Positions 9,346-21,744 of a DNA stretch of 64,000 bases are shown here, one piece after another. The translations under genes and the position numbers were made by a program. The stretch comes from Escarpia spicata (lineage: Eukaryota; Annelida; Polychaeta; Sabellida; Siboglinidae). The notes beneath the pieces were generated by a model that searched no databases, was not told the origin of the DNA, and worked only from the letters and a program-made list of their open reading frames with translations. The DNA is taken from the NCBI GenBank assembly GCA_963995525.1, contig OZ023209.1, positions 35,749,179-35,813,178 on the forward strand, given 5' to 3'. Each line of letters opens with the position of its first letter. Positions within the stretch are counted from its first letter, which is position 1.

Positions 9346-11554
9346 CATGTCTGACCCACCACAGGGTCATGTCTGACCCACCACAGGGTCATGTCTGGCC
9401 CACCACAGGGACATGTCTGACCCACCACAGGGACATGTCTGACCCACCACAGGGTCATGTCTGACCCACCACAGGGTCATGTCTGGCCCACCACAGGGAC
9501 ATGTCTGACCCACCACAGGGACATGTCTGACCCACCACAGGGTCATGTCTGGCCCACCACAGGGACATGTCTGACCCACCACAGGGACATGTCTGACCCA
9601 CCACAGGGACATGTCTGGCCCACCACAGGGACATGTCTGACCCACCACAGGGTCATGTCTGGCCCACCACAGGGACATGTCTGGCCCACCACAGGGTCAT
9701 GTCTGACCCACCACAGGGACATGTCTGACCCACCACAGGGACATGTCTGGCCCACCACAGGGACATGTCTGACCCACCACAGGGTCATGTCTGACCCACC
9801 ACAGGGACATGTCTGGCCCACCACAGGGTCATGTCTGGCCCACCACAGGGACATGTCTGACCCACCACAGGGACATGTCTGGCCCATCACAGGGACATGT
9901 CTGGCCCACCACAGGGACATGTCTGGCCCACCACAGGGACATGTCTGACCCACCACAGGGACATGTCTGGCCCACCACAGGGACATGTCTGACCCACCAC
10001 AGGGTCATGTCTGGCCCACCACAGGGACATGTCTGACCCACCACAGGGACATGTCTGGCCCACCACAGGGACATGTCTGGCCCACCACAGGGACATGTCT
10101 GGCCCACCACAGGGTCATGTCTGGCCCACCACAGGGACATGTCTGGCCCACCACAGGGACATGTCTGACCCACCACAGGGACATGTCTGGCCCACCACAG
10201 GGACATGTCTGACCCACCACAGGGACATGTCTGACCCACCACAGGGACATGTCTGGCCCACCACAGGGACATGTCTGACCCACCACAGGGACATGTCTGA
10301 CCCACCACAGGGTCATGTCTGGCCCACCACAGGGACATGTCTGACCCACCACAGGGACATGTCTGACCCACCACATGGACATGTCTGACCCACCACATGG
10401 ACATGTCTGGCCCACCACAGGGACATGTCTGAACCACCACAGGGACATGTCTGGCCCACCACAGGGACATGTCTGGCCCACCACAGGGTCATGTCTTGCC
10501 CACCACAGGGACATGTCTGACCCACCACAGGGACATGTCTGACCCACCACAGGGTCATGTCTGACCCACCACAGGGTCATGTCTGGCCCACCACAGGGAC
10601 ATGTCTGACCCACCACAGGGACATGTCTGGCCCATCACAGGGACATGTCTGACCCACTACCGATACATGTCTGGCCCCACCACAGGGCCATGTCTGGCCC
10701 ACCACAGGGCCATGTCTGGCCCACCACAGGCGCATGTCTGACCCACCACAGGGCCATGTCTGACCCACCACAGGGCCATGTCTGACCCACCACAGGGCCA
10801 TGTCTGACCCACCACAGGGCCATGTCTGGCCCACCACAGGGCCATGTCTGGCCCACCACAGGGCCATGTCTGGCCCACCACAGGGCCATGTCTGACCCAC
10901 CACAGGGCCATGTCTGACCCACCACAGGGCCATGTCTGACCCACCACAGGGCCATGTCTGACCCACCACAGGGCCATGTCTGACCCACCACAGGGACATG
11001 TCTGGCCCACCACAGGGACATGTCTGACCCACCACAGGGACATGTCTGGCCATCACAGGGACATGTCTGAACCACCACAGGGCCATGTCTGGCCCACCAC
11101 AGGGCCATGTCTGGCCCACCACAGGGCCATGTCTGACCCACAGCATGGACATGTCTGACCCACCACGTGGACATGTCTAACCCCACTAAACGGACATGAC
11201 TGACCCACCACAGGGACATGACTGACTCACCACAGGGACATGTCTGACCCACCACAGAGACATGTCTGACCCACCACATGGACATGTCTGACCCACCACG
11301 TGGACATGTCTAACCCCACTAAACGGACATGACTGACCCACCACAGGGACATGACTGACCCACCACAGGGACATGTCTGACCCACCACAGGGACATGTCT
11401 AACCCCACTAAACGGACATGACTGACCCACCACAGGGACATGACTGACTCACCACAGGGACATGTCTGACCCACCACAGAGACATGTCTGACCCACCACA
11501 TGGACATGTCTGACCCACCACGTGGACATGTCTAACCCCACTAAACGGACATGA
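9346..11554. repeat. 22-bp minisatellite, ~100 tandem units
   Basis: The unit is gacccaccacag followed by ggacatgtct, with GAC/GGC and GGA/GGT/GGC alternatives. About 2,209 bp divided by 22 gives roughly 100 copies. Three zones can be seen. 9346-10670 mixes GGACATGTCT and GGTCATGTCT. 10680-10985 is dominated by GGCCATGTCT. 11145-11554 shows a higher-order pattern in which a 23-bp variant (taaccccactaaacgg, then acatgac) recurs at 11178, 11311, 11400 and 11533, spaced 133, 89 and 133 bp. The minus-strand unit contains no stop trinucleotide, so long ORFs run through it in every frame. These repeat the same 22 residues and are not evidence of a gene. Most units contain a perfect ACATGT or related CATG palindrome. 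Confidence 0.97.
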
Positions 11555-12380
11555 CACATCGATAGGATATTACCTGTCGTTATTTGTGTCATTCCGCATA
11601 TTTCGACATAAAGAATTGTTGAATTGTTCTTGTATTTTTACTATGCACATTTGGAAATATAAATTATGATAATTCGGCGATTCCGAGATCCCACAGCACT
11701 CGTTGTAAGATCAATGTTCAGAGTCAGGCTGACAGCTTTGAGAGGATTGCCCTCTGGAATATTGTTCAGGAGGGTTAGATGTTTACAAAAACAAAGGGCA
11801 ATCAAAAACAGCACGAAGTCCAAAACACCTAAAATTAGGATCCGTGCTTCCTGACTACGGAACTCCACAGCTTACAGTGTGCGTGTTGGACAAATAAAAG
11901 TGCCGCAAGAAGTAATTTGATTGATGAACATTTGCGTTCATCTAGACCAGAGGTAATTGGAAGTTAAAGTTACTGCTTAGGATTATTTGTTTATATTAAC
12001 TAACGTAATATCAAGTTGGACACTGCAAATAGTTGGGTTGTTTACTGCTTGCATATCATTTTGAGCAACTTTATTAATATACGATGCACAAGTGGGTGGA
12101 GGGCTTGGCCGGCAAGTTAATAGGTATCTTCGCCATTCTTTGTTGTTTACCAATCTCGTTTATAGTTATGTAAAGCACTAAGTACACAATTTATTTACAC
12201 ATCAATCGAAAATATTGCGCATTAAGCATCTTGAAGGTTTGTTGTATAGGATAAATGCTTTTGGTTACGGTAAATTGATATGGAGTACTCACAGCCCGCG
12301 TTGAACGGCAATATCAAACAAGATTGTTGACCTGATTACAACGATAAACCTTCCATACTAGAGTTATGCTGGTCCGTCCG
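11555..12380. other. No recognisable gene
   Basis: AT-rich sequence between the minisatellite and the next (TG)n tract. The open frames are 60-75 codons and resemble nothing I know. Confidence 0.5.
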
Positions 12381-12721
<341 letters not shown>

Positions 12722-12863
12722 GTAATGTTGTTCGTAATTACGTTGAAACTTGTTTCCGTTATATCGCTCACTCGCAATACGCGCAAGAGCTAAGTCTAAG
12801 ACCGTTATTCAAAATTGTAAACGTTATTGTTTCGCGCAGTGCTTACGTCGTAATTTAATGTTC

Positions 12864-13325
12864 ATTTTTAATAATAATAATATAACTTCTATTGCGCCTA
12901 AATCCTTGGAAACCAAGCTCAGAGGCCCATCAAAATAAAAGGATTGATTAGTTAGTCTCAGAATCCATAAGCAGTATTCCAGTTGTCAACAGATGGGTCA
13001 AGGCGCGGATAAGCAAGGTTTAAAGATAAGTTTTTAAATGATGACAGAATGTTGTAATATTTTCAACTGATCTAACACTAAGAGGGAGCATATTCCAAAG
13101 AGTTGGTGCAGCAACAGAAAAAGCCCTAGTTCCAATGTTGGTATTGACTGTAGGAACAAAAAGTAGGTCAGCACTAGATGATCGAAGCTGGATAGGTTTT
13201 CTTACAGGAGTAAGCAGTGAATGCAAATAAGATGGTTGCTTACTGGACAGTGCCTGGTATGTAATGGTACAGATCTTAAATAGTATACGATATCGTACAG
13301 GAAGCCAGTGCTTTAGATCTAACAT
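12864..13325 (-). pseudogene. CR1-type LINE, 3' end (RT C-terminus and 3' UTR)
   Basis: On the minus strand the frame 13325-13020 reads LKHWLPVRYRILFKICTITY, then SKQPSYLHSLL, GTRAFSVAAPTLWNMLP and a final HHLKTYL. This is the conserved tail of CR1-clade RTs and is closely matched by the plus-strand copy at 37.4-37.7 kb. About 75 bp beyond the stop lies the 3' UTR motif ctgagcttgg, then ccaaggattt and aggcgc, then ATT repeats at 12864-12875. That is the family's 3' terminus. The copy begins abruptly at 13325, so it is 5'-truncated as is usual for CR1. Confidence 0.85.
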
Positions 13326-14790
13326 GTCAACTTCTGTTGCTCTTCTGGAATTGGTTGAAGAAATTACCAGTGCACTTGACCATAAAAATATGTTATTGGC
13401 GTATTTGTTGATCTAAGAAAAGCATTCGACACTGTTGATCATGATATACTTGCAAAAAAATACATTTTTATGGTATACAAGGTACAGCTCATAGATGGAT
13501 TGTGAGCTATCTGGAAAATAGACAGCAATTTGTTCAGTATAATAATTGAGACTGTGAGGTTCGTGAAGTGTGCTGTGGTGTTCCACAGGGCTCTATGTTA
13601 GGACCAAAGCTATTTATTATGTATATAAACGACATTTGTAATGTCTCGGAAGTATCTAAGTATATTCTATTTGCTGATGACACTAACTTATTTTGTTGTG
13701 ATTGTGATCTCGATGAACTTATCCGGAAGACAAATGCTGAATTAGACAAGCTTCATATATTGTTTGCTGTAAATACGTTATCACTAAACGTTACAAAGAC
13801 AAATTACACGATATTTAACAATCACATATCGAATTCAAGTATTCCGATAAAGGTAAACGAACAAGAAATCAATAGAATTGAAGTCACTATTTTTTAGATA
13901 TTCTGATTGATAACAGGTTAACATTGAAAAATCACATTTCTTTAGTGAAATAAAAACTGTCAAAGTGTTGTGTAATTATGTACACAGCTAATTTCTAGAT
14001 TAACAGATGTGGCATGTCTATATTATGCCATTTGTCCTTTTTGCCTTATATTATGTACTGTGCTAAAATATGGGGCAACACTTACTCAAACAATATTGAA
14101 TGCCTAGTCTTGCTACAGAAAAAGGTAATAAGGTTGCTATGCGGTGCTAAGAGATTGGACCATACGTCAAGGTTATTTATAACCTGCACATTCTTAAAGT
14201 ATCTGATATAGTGGAGTTAAGAACTGCTATAATTATGTTTAAGGCATATCATAATCAATTGCCAAAGAATATACAACAGCTTTTCAGAATGTATGAATGT
14301 GTCTATGCGACCAGAAAAGTTAATAATGTTACACACTTATGCTTGTACTAATATGAAAAGTATGTGTCTATCGATTAAAGGTGTTAAGCTCTGGAATTCG
14401 CTTGATAAATCACTAATTTGTTGTCAAAATATTCATCTTTACAAAAACAAATACATAGACAAATTATTGAATAGTTATGCATTTAATGAGTAGGTATTAA
14501 AAAACTGGTGTTGGGGTTTTATTATTATTAATTTAACTTCTTCTTTTAAAAGAACGGCCTGCCTTGAATGGTCACGAGAATTGTATTGTATGCATGGAGA
14601 GGTCAAATGTGAAATTACAAACGGTGTCGAACAGTATTACGTATGTTTTGTGTTAATAGGGCAAGTAATCATAAGTACTACACTTTTTCTTGCCCTTTTT
14701 CAACAATTATATATAACTATAATTTAACAATTTCCTACATTATGTATGTTGTTGTTGTTGAAATAAAGATTCATTCATTCATTCATTCAA
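13322..14790 (+). pseudogene. LINE (CR1/Jockey-like group) RT and C-terminus, with (ATTC)n tail
   Basis: Starts in RT at a decayed VDLRKAFDTVDHD-like segment (13395-13440). It continues with CCGVPQGSMLGPKLF, then ILFADDTNLFCC (FADD catalytic pair intact) and LSLNVTKTNY in 13568-13895. Later pieces read LPYIMYCAKIWGNTY, LLQKKVIRLLCG and LSIKGVKLWNSL, with several frameshifts and stops. An AATAAA lies at 14762 and the element ends in four to five ATTC units (14769-14790), a typical LINE tail. The endonuclease and ORF1 are missing, so it is 5'-truncated. Its 5' break coincides with the 5' break of the minus-strand CR1 copy, giving a head-to-head junction. Confidence 0.85.
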
Positions 14791-14794
14791 TGCA

Positions 14795-15260
14795 AAGACT
14801 TCAAGGTTTTATATGCTACGTATCGTCTTTTTGTTTATTATAACAAGCACTTAAAATATTTATATCAGGCTTTTTTCTGCGCATGATGTATGCATAAATA
14901 CACTGTTTTCCTTGTTTGTTGTTTTGTCGAAGGCTGAGCTGCTGTGTCTGATATTTCTCCATCTATAAGAGTCACAATGTAGAGACTAGAGGCGGCCCTA
15001 GACGAAAATAGCTAATTAACTAAATCATTATTAGTTCATACATAAATATATTGTGACTCCTTTCCCTGCAGCTGCATTTAGTGTTGGCCTTTGCAACCTC
15101 TTTCTAATTCGTTATTTTCAGTGTCATGTATAATGATATATCTCACTAAGACTTTTAAGTCTACATTGATTTAAGTATTCATATAAAATGTGTTTTCTCT
15201 TCATGGTTACGATATGTTTCTTGTGCCTACCTGTATTTTTTCAAGACAAACGTTACTCTC
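14795..15260. other. No recognisable gene
   Basis: AT-rich spacer between two LINE fragments. A possible 5' UTR of the following LINE cannot be excluded. Confidence 0.4.
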
Positions 15261-15389
15261 GTTAAGATGAAATTTACCATACCTGTAATAAATCTAGAAT
15301 ATTTGATAAAAAAAACCTGCTTTACATATTTCCTGTCTTGGTCTATTTATGCACAAAACCTTTGTAAAAAAAATCGGGTTGTAATCCAT

Positions 15390-16005
15390 CTTTTAAATTA
15401 TATAATTTACATTATTCTCCTTCTGGCAGGTGAAATGTTAATTAATCCTGGTCCAAAAACTGTTCATAATATACGCTGTGCTTATGATTTAATAGTATCA
15501 AACCATATAGACAGTTTAACAATGACTGAGACATGGTTGACAACAATTGATACTGTCTCCTGTCTTGTTGACATCACTACTCACGGGTTTTTTTCTCTAC
15601 ACCATCATCCACGCCAGTCAGGTAGGGGAGATGGTTTCGCATTTCTGTTTTCTTTCTGATTTGTTCAAGGTAGAAATCCTTCATTCACATGTCTACCACA
15701 GCTTCGAGGCATTATGTATTTTTATAAAAGGTTCATCTATGTCTGCTAATTTTATTTGCATATATCGTCCTCCTGGAAACACAAGTACATTTTTGGATGA
15801 ATTTCAAGATTTTTCTTGAAACAACATTACAATTACATGACATTTTTTACATTCTAGGTGATTTCAATATCCACGTTGATTTTTTTATCCATAATACTTG
15901 GTTGATCATGGATGCACTTCAAACATTTGACTTAGAACAGCATGTCAAATTCCCTACTCATATCTATGAAGGTGGACCGTGCATTGGGGTGCGCACGATG
16001 TTTTC
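15390..16005 (+). pseudogene. LINE apurinic-like endonuclease domain fragment
   Basis: LLLAGEMLINPGPK opens the segment; LLxxGDIExNPGP-type motifs precede the endonuclease in CR1/Jockey-like ORF2. Next come MTETWLTTIDT (the xxETW catalytic Glu region), ANFICIYRPPGN, FYILGDFNIHVD (the GDFN motif) and HVKFPTHI. Two frameshifts, near 15650 and 15820, separate the pieces. The homology stops at about 16005, before the SDH motif and the RT. The copy is therefore 3'-truncated or was interrupted, which is the opposite of the usual LINE 5' truncation. Confidence 0.85.
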
Positions 16006-16049
16006 TTGCATTTTTGTGACCTTCTAACCTTCTAGATCAATAATTCGAC

Positions 16050-16068
16050 GGGTGCCACTCAGGCACCC
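16050..16068. repeat. Small perfect hairpin
   Basis: gggtgcc and ggcaccc flank actca. It lies just beyond the break of the endonuclease fragment. Confidence 0.6.
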
Positions 16069-16069
16069 T

Positions 16070-16610
16070 TGAGCGTTTTTGTATAAACTTATTAATATGT
16101 TTATTAGTCATCGCCTTTAAAATATATACTACTTTTCTGAATATCTCGGATTGTAAACATCCAAACAATCAAAGTGATGTGTCCAAAGCATGTTTTCAGG
16201 GTATCTGGGTGTGATTACGTCAGTGAACAAATCATAGTATGCATATTTGTCGCATGAATATGCAAATTATCTCTGACCAATATAACTTCATGATATTCGT
16301 TTACATCACCTCAATAGGCAAGCGAAAGGCACTGCTTAATGGACATACTTAAATGCCCCCCTCCCCATACCAAAACCCAAATTGTATACCCTAGATATCC
16401 CCATCACAGGCCTATTACTTCTAGAGGCATATCGTAGAACTAGCGTGACTCCAAGGACAAACAAGGACACCGTCAAATGATAATATTTTGAAATTGGCCG
16501 CTTCAGCAAACGTATTATAATTACAATGATTGCGTATCTACTTTTATTAGTGCCATTAGCCATGCATATATGTTATATTATTCCTTTGACAGAATATATT
16601 TTTCCTTGCC
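16070..16610. other. No recognisable gene
   Basis: No convincing translation, terminal repeat or RNA gene seen. Confidence 0.4.
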
Positions 16611-16639
16611 TCGATAACGAACACCACGCACGCTGCAAC

Positions 16640-17295
16640 TCTATTTACAGAGTGTCGCGAATCCAGATCCAAATGAATGCTGTGGTTCCTTCGTGATATG
16701 AAATGTGGGTTTCCCATGCTATTGACAACTGGCAATGACGTGACAGGTATTTTCCCAGAGCGTAATGGATGCCGTTGCCATTATGATGAATAACGTTATT
16801 GCCTGTAACAAAGCCTATCCAAATGTATGCAGCTGGATATAAACTTGACAAACTCACAACTCATAATGATCGGAAACACATTGCGAATCACGTATGGCTT
16901 TGATCCCCTTTTCACAAAGCATTTTGCACAAGGCTCAACAGTTGCGTGCCAGGTTCTTCAAGGTCTGACTGAATGTAGCATGTCATAGTTGCACCAGCAC
17001 GACGGCTGAGGTGTCTGACTTTCTTTCAAGCTAGATAGTGGAGCTTTGCAACCTTAATGGAGATAAATGCAGATAGCTCCTGTATGTTAGTAACATCGCG
17101 ATGACAGTATTTCCAATTTATTGGCACGTTGTTGTCCAATGTTACTTTCCTAAGAATCCCGTTACCACGCTTCTCTCTTGTGAATTATTTGATCCTGCTG
17201 ACGAGGTATGTGTCCCTTTCGACGCCAATATTGTTGGATTGATTTATGTGCTTCATGATTCGCGGAACGAAAATGTCTGCATACTCATCAAACTT
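16640..17295 (-). pseudogene. Relic of a transposon-associated invertebrate protein family
   Basis: On the minus strand, pieces in order are FDEYADIFVPRIMKHI, an RExKRGxG-like FTREKRGNGILRKVT, NNVPINWKYC, a stretch ending LHYLA, SDLEEPGTQLL, YIWIGFVTGNNVI and IHYALGKYLSRHC. I recognise this order from a large family of uncharacterised proteins in cnidarian, mollusc and annelid genomes. In that family a KRGxG-basic segment is followed by an EEADT motif (here EEPGT) and an acidic nuclease-like core. The EEADT residues are altered and stops interrupt every piece, so it is dead. The family's enzymology is not something I can state. Confidence 0.4.
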
Positions 17296-17299
17296 GGTG

Positions 17300-19140
17300 A
17301 TGTTGGTTTATGCATCTTTTGACAGTGACCTTCAACCTTCACTTTCAACCTTCACTCCTCACTTAGACCACCATTTTGATGAGAAGAAATTGTTCTTTCA
17401 CAATTTGTGTAACATGTCCATAGAAACGAAGCAGATACAGATCTGTTTGTAATTTTATGAAATGTGCCATATTGCAGAAGTTCGAATATTCATCATTTCA
17501 CGGTGACTTTGTTTGACCTTAGCTCCACACTTATTATTTCGAGTAACAGCTCCATGTCGTATCTCATTGTGACGGGGAGACAATAAGCTTTCCAAATATA
17601 TATGACATACCCATTTTGTTTTTAAATAAAGTATACATGCAATTATTGTAATTTTAATACGGAAGCGCACAATTTCGAAAATTTATTTTCTCCTGTTAAG
17701 AAATTCATAGCATTACCATAATAAATGATGTCATTATCCACTGGCAGAAGACGACGGGCCGAGACAATCGCGCGAGTCTGCAAAATATCGATGTTTGGTC
17801 AATGAAACAGTGACCTCGGAAGTGTTAACTGAGATCGGGACCGAAGAACTGGGTTACGGTCCACTGCTTTGCTGCAAATGTTCGTATGCAGTCGTTTGCT
17901 CTATAGTAATGGTGTCTGAACGTCATATTGAAGGACGAATTTAAATATTATGAAAGAATGTGAATTAAGATATGACGTTGTGAGATAAAAACGTAAATAG
18001 GAAACAGAAATTGGAAGCGTTACAAGAGCCATGCCACCAACAGTAGGTGGCAACGCGGCAGAGACAATGGCACATTATCGACGTGTGACATGGGCAGGTC
18101 AGGACACGGCGCGGAGCACGAAAACTAATGGTATAGCTTCACGGAAAAGTCGATATATGAACCAGGGGCAAGAAAACTAGAATACAGCCGTATATGGGGA
18201 CGGAGGACCCAGAGAGACAGCTTAAACAGAATTAAATAAACCGGACTTTGTGCAGTTTTCGACTTTCACCTTAAAATGTTGCTGGCTAGTACCACCAAAC
18301 GTCACATTTCACTAACGTCTGCCCATGGACATCAATCTGCAGCATACCTACATAGCATGACGCCATTAATTAACACATTGACGAATCTAAACAGCGATTA
18401 CGTACGGTGTTTCCATAAATCACTATTATTAGTTATTAGTTATACCTACAATATGGATAGACGTAAACAACCCGAAAGAAATGTATACGAACTTTATTTA
18501 AATACATACGTTCTAATGAATATGCAATACGAGGACAATTTCAGTTGAACATGTTGATGTCTTTGTGGTATATAAACTCAAAAATAAAGTAGGCCTACGG
18601 TGACATATTTTATAACGTTGTTTTCGCTTCCACATTAGTTCATGAGGAACAAACAGTCACGGGTGTTACATTACGTTATTTAAATGTAACCGGCAGGGTT
18701 ACCAATGGATTAGTTAATTATTTATTTCCATAATTCCAAAACTCCAAGTACTTTTTTGTCCTCATTTCTTTTAATGTGTTAAGTCTGTAGACCCTATTTC
18801 ACCAGTGTAACATCTATGGCCTGGAAAAGCCATACTCAGCTTCCCCTGCGGTGTCAGTTTCCCGAGCAGTCACCAATCGAGGATCATACCCGGGCCGGTC
18901 ATTGGGCCAAGGTTATGCAAAAGACGCCATCACCGGGTTTCTGAGAGAAGCTGGACTGACGTAATTCTCCAATAGGTTCCTTCGAGATTTCGTTTTTTGA
19001 AAGAAAGAACAACACAACTCAAGATATAAGGTGGCGCGGATTGTACCGGGATTTAACTAACAGCAGATTTATGTAATTATCTCCCAATACATGCATGTAA
19101 ATTAACTTTTAAGTTTCCCCGTGGGAAGGTCCGTTAGTTG
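17300..19140. other. No recognisable gene
   Basis: Contains a hairpin at 18033-18051 (gccacc / ggtggc). A block at 17815-17890 resembles 20530-20610 (shared pattern gatc.gg.ccgA.gaact.ggtta.ggtcca). The 90-codon ORF at 18276-18548 has no similarity I recognise. Confidence 0.4.
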
Positions 19141-19142
19141 GT

Positions 19143-20286
19143 ATGTGTTGCCACTTGCCAGTGTGGGCGGAATTCCCCCAGCACTTACATATGTTGTGTA
19201 TTTTATATACACAGGTTAAATTCCAGTTTGGGGACAGGGAAGCACTATCTACACAATGGCATGGTTCTTAATCTAGTAATTAGCGTGAGTCTTTAATACA
19301 CAGTAGGAGATCATTGTGTTGAGATGCTGGCACAATAGGCTGTGACTGTGATGTGTGTGCAGCGGTGACGGGCAGTGGGTAACTTGTATGTTAATAGCAT
19401 AGAGTAGCAGAAGAGTGTTTTAATCAGTGCTTTAAACAGTAAGTTAATTTTTTAATGTTGTTAGCAATTATACGTGCTTGCGAAGCTAGACAAGTCCAGC
19501 TTATATAATTATATATGTGATACTTAGCAGATGTTCTCGCAGTAGAATTATTCTATTTTAGTGCATTTTAAGTGTATCATTGTTAGCATACAGACAGTGC
19601 TTTAGTGTTAGTGTTATTTGGGTTACTAATTTTTTGTTGATACTTGGTTGTATATCAGCTAATGAGTCTTGCTAGTTAGTGAAATGCTGTGCAGTATTAT
19701 ATTTCACTTGCTTGTTTATTTACAGAGAGTGCACGGTGTGATTGCACTGAGCAGTGCTCAGGCGCTGTGTTAGACTGCAGTTCCCAGTTGGGGTGAACAT
19801 TGTTACCTTTAATGTCATGGTGTATTACTAATTGGTTAGAAACAACTAGTAATACACGTATACAGTCTGTATTAAGGAATGATAAATAATGTAATTATAT
19901 ATGTTTTAGTACTGATTCATGGGTTAATGATACTTAGGATGCATTTGAATGTATTTCTCGATTTGGGAATTCAGTATTTAAACTAATATAGACCTATGTG
20001 TTATTGATAGTAAGTCCTCCAAGAATCTCTAGTTACAAATATCAAAGGTGCTAGCCTGCTATTTGGTATCTGAGATGATTTATATGCAATTTAACTGCAT
20101 CAATGTTATGCAAGGAATATTATGTGTAACGCCTGCTGTTGAAAGATCCTTTGTATCCATTGTTGCGCATATAGTAATCATATTTTATATGTTGCAGGTT
20201 TATTTGTATTTTAGATTTCACACAATAAATGATACTCATCATTAATATGCGTTGATCTGTCTTCATGGTAAATTCCCCGTTACATA
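19143..20286 (+). repeat. Possible solo LTR or LTR-plus-leader, unconfirmed
   Basis: The interval starts tgtgttgccac and ends ccccgttaca. It is followed by a purine-rich stretch (gtggagacagaggtggtgac) of the kind that follows LTRs as a primer site or leader. An AATAAA lies at 20224, about 60 bp before the putative end, as for an LTR R-U5 region. No second copy in the window and no target duplication was found. No coding region follows. The call rests on layout only. Confidence 0.25.
19820..19857. repeat. Perfect 11-bp-arm hairpin
   Basis: gtgtattacta (19820-19830) pairs with tagtaatacac (19847-19857) around a 16-nt loop. Confidence 0.7.
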
Positions 20287-20339
20287 AATGTGGAGACAGA
20301 GGTGGTGACATATATGTATTTAAAACATATCTACAGCTA

Positions 20340-20765
20340 GTTCATAACAAACACACTGCAAAAAAACACTTCAGCACTGTCACCGCTGTTGTACACCAAA
20401 TGTAATTCGATTCTGCCGCTGATGTGTGCCGCGTACAAATGCTTGTGCTTTGGACGGTGGCAGCACGCGAGTGAAAAGGTCAACCGACTGACCTAGCCGT
20501 CAATTGACTGACATAATAGACGTGTTTACGTGCGATCCGGGCCGACGAACTCGGTTAAGGTCCATCCATCGGCTGCATTCGCCGTTTATATGTACATAGT
20601 CGTGTGGCATAGTGTCTGATTGGTATTGTAGTCAGGACCCAGGATTTGTTCGCTTGCATGATATCATGGCGGGCGAGGAACGTCGTTTGGCATCCCTTTA
20701 TTACATTTTGTTTCGTGAAGGTGATTTTTTGAATGTGTGCACATTTTGTTCTGACAGTCTATAAT
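20340..20765. other. No recognisable gene
   Basis: Mixed sequence; the 20530-20610 block resembles 17815-17890. Nothing else seen. Confidence 0.4.
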
Positions 20766-20768
20766 TAG

Positions 20769-20884
20769 TGGTGTGTGTGTGTGTGTGTGGGCGTGCGCGC
20801 GTATGTGTGTGTGCGTGTGTGTATGTGTGTGTGTGTTGTGTATGTGTGTGTGTGTGTGTTGTGTGTGTGTATGTGTGTGTGTGT
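20769..20884. repeat. Interrupted (TG)n microsatellite
   Basis: TG runs broken by GCGCGC, TATG and TTG interruptions. Confidence 0.9.
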
Positions 20885-20889
20885 TAGAC

Positions 20890-21365
20890 CAAACCGGAGA
20901 CTTCCATATAACACACAAGCCTGTAATGTGGGGACCTCAAATGAACTGATGACCTGTTTTTTCAAATGTTAATCATTCTGATCCACTTGGTATAAGAAAC
21001 ATTTTGCCGAAAGCTCCCAATTACGATTTTGCAGATGCAATACGCGCGCACCCACGCACGCACGTGAGTCCGCGCATGTGTCTTATTATGAGACTATGAC
21101 GTTACGCTGTCTTCTAAGGTTAGACTCTAGTCAAATGTTATGTATAAAGTTGCTCCAGTGGCCAGCGGAAAAAGCCGCATCGTGACAGGTGTAGAGCCTA
21201 GATATATTACCTGTGTGTAATAGATTGCCCGATGGCTCAAGAAAGCCGCAGCGGCTGCTATTTTTGGACACGGCCTTTCTACCGGTGTATTCAAGCATGT
21301 TTACTGACGAGGGCGTGTGTCAATTGGTCGTTTTTACACTAGTGACGAACACGCACTGCTGTGAA
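20890..21365. other. No recognisable gene
   Basis: Short Cys- and Leu-rich ORFs only. A CG/CA-rich alternating stretch at 21040-21080. Confidence 0.4.
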
Positions 21366-21368
21366 ATC

Positions 21369-21741
<373 letters not shown>

Positions 21742-21744
21742 TAT

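Noticed and set aside
18780..18960. tRNA-like or SINE head (gggtatgatcc on the minus strand)
   Set aside because: The B-box-like stretch departs from the consensus at several positions and no A box lies at the right distance.
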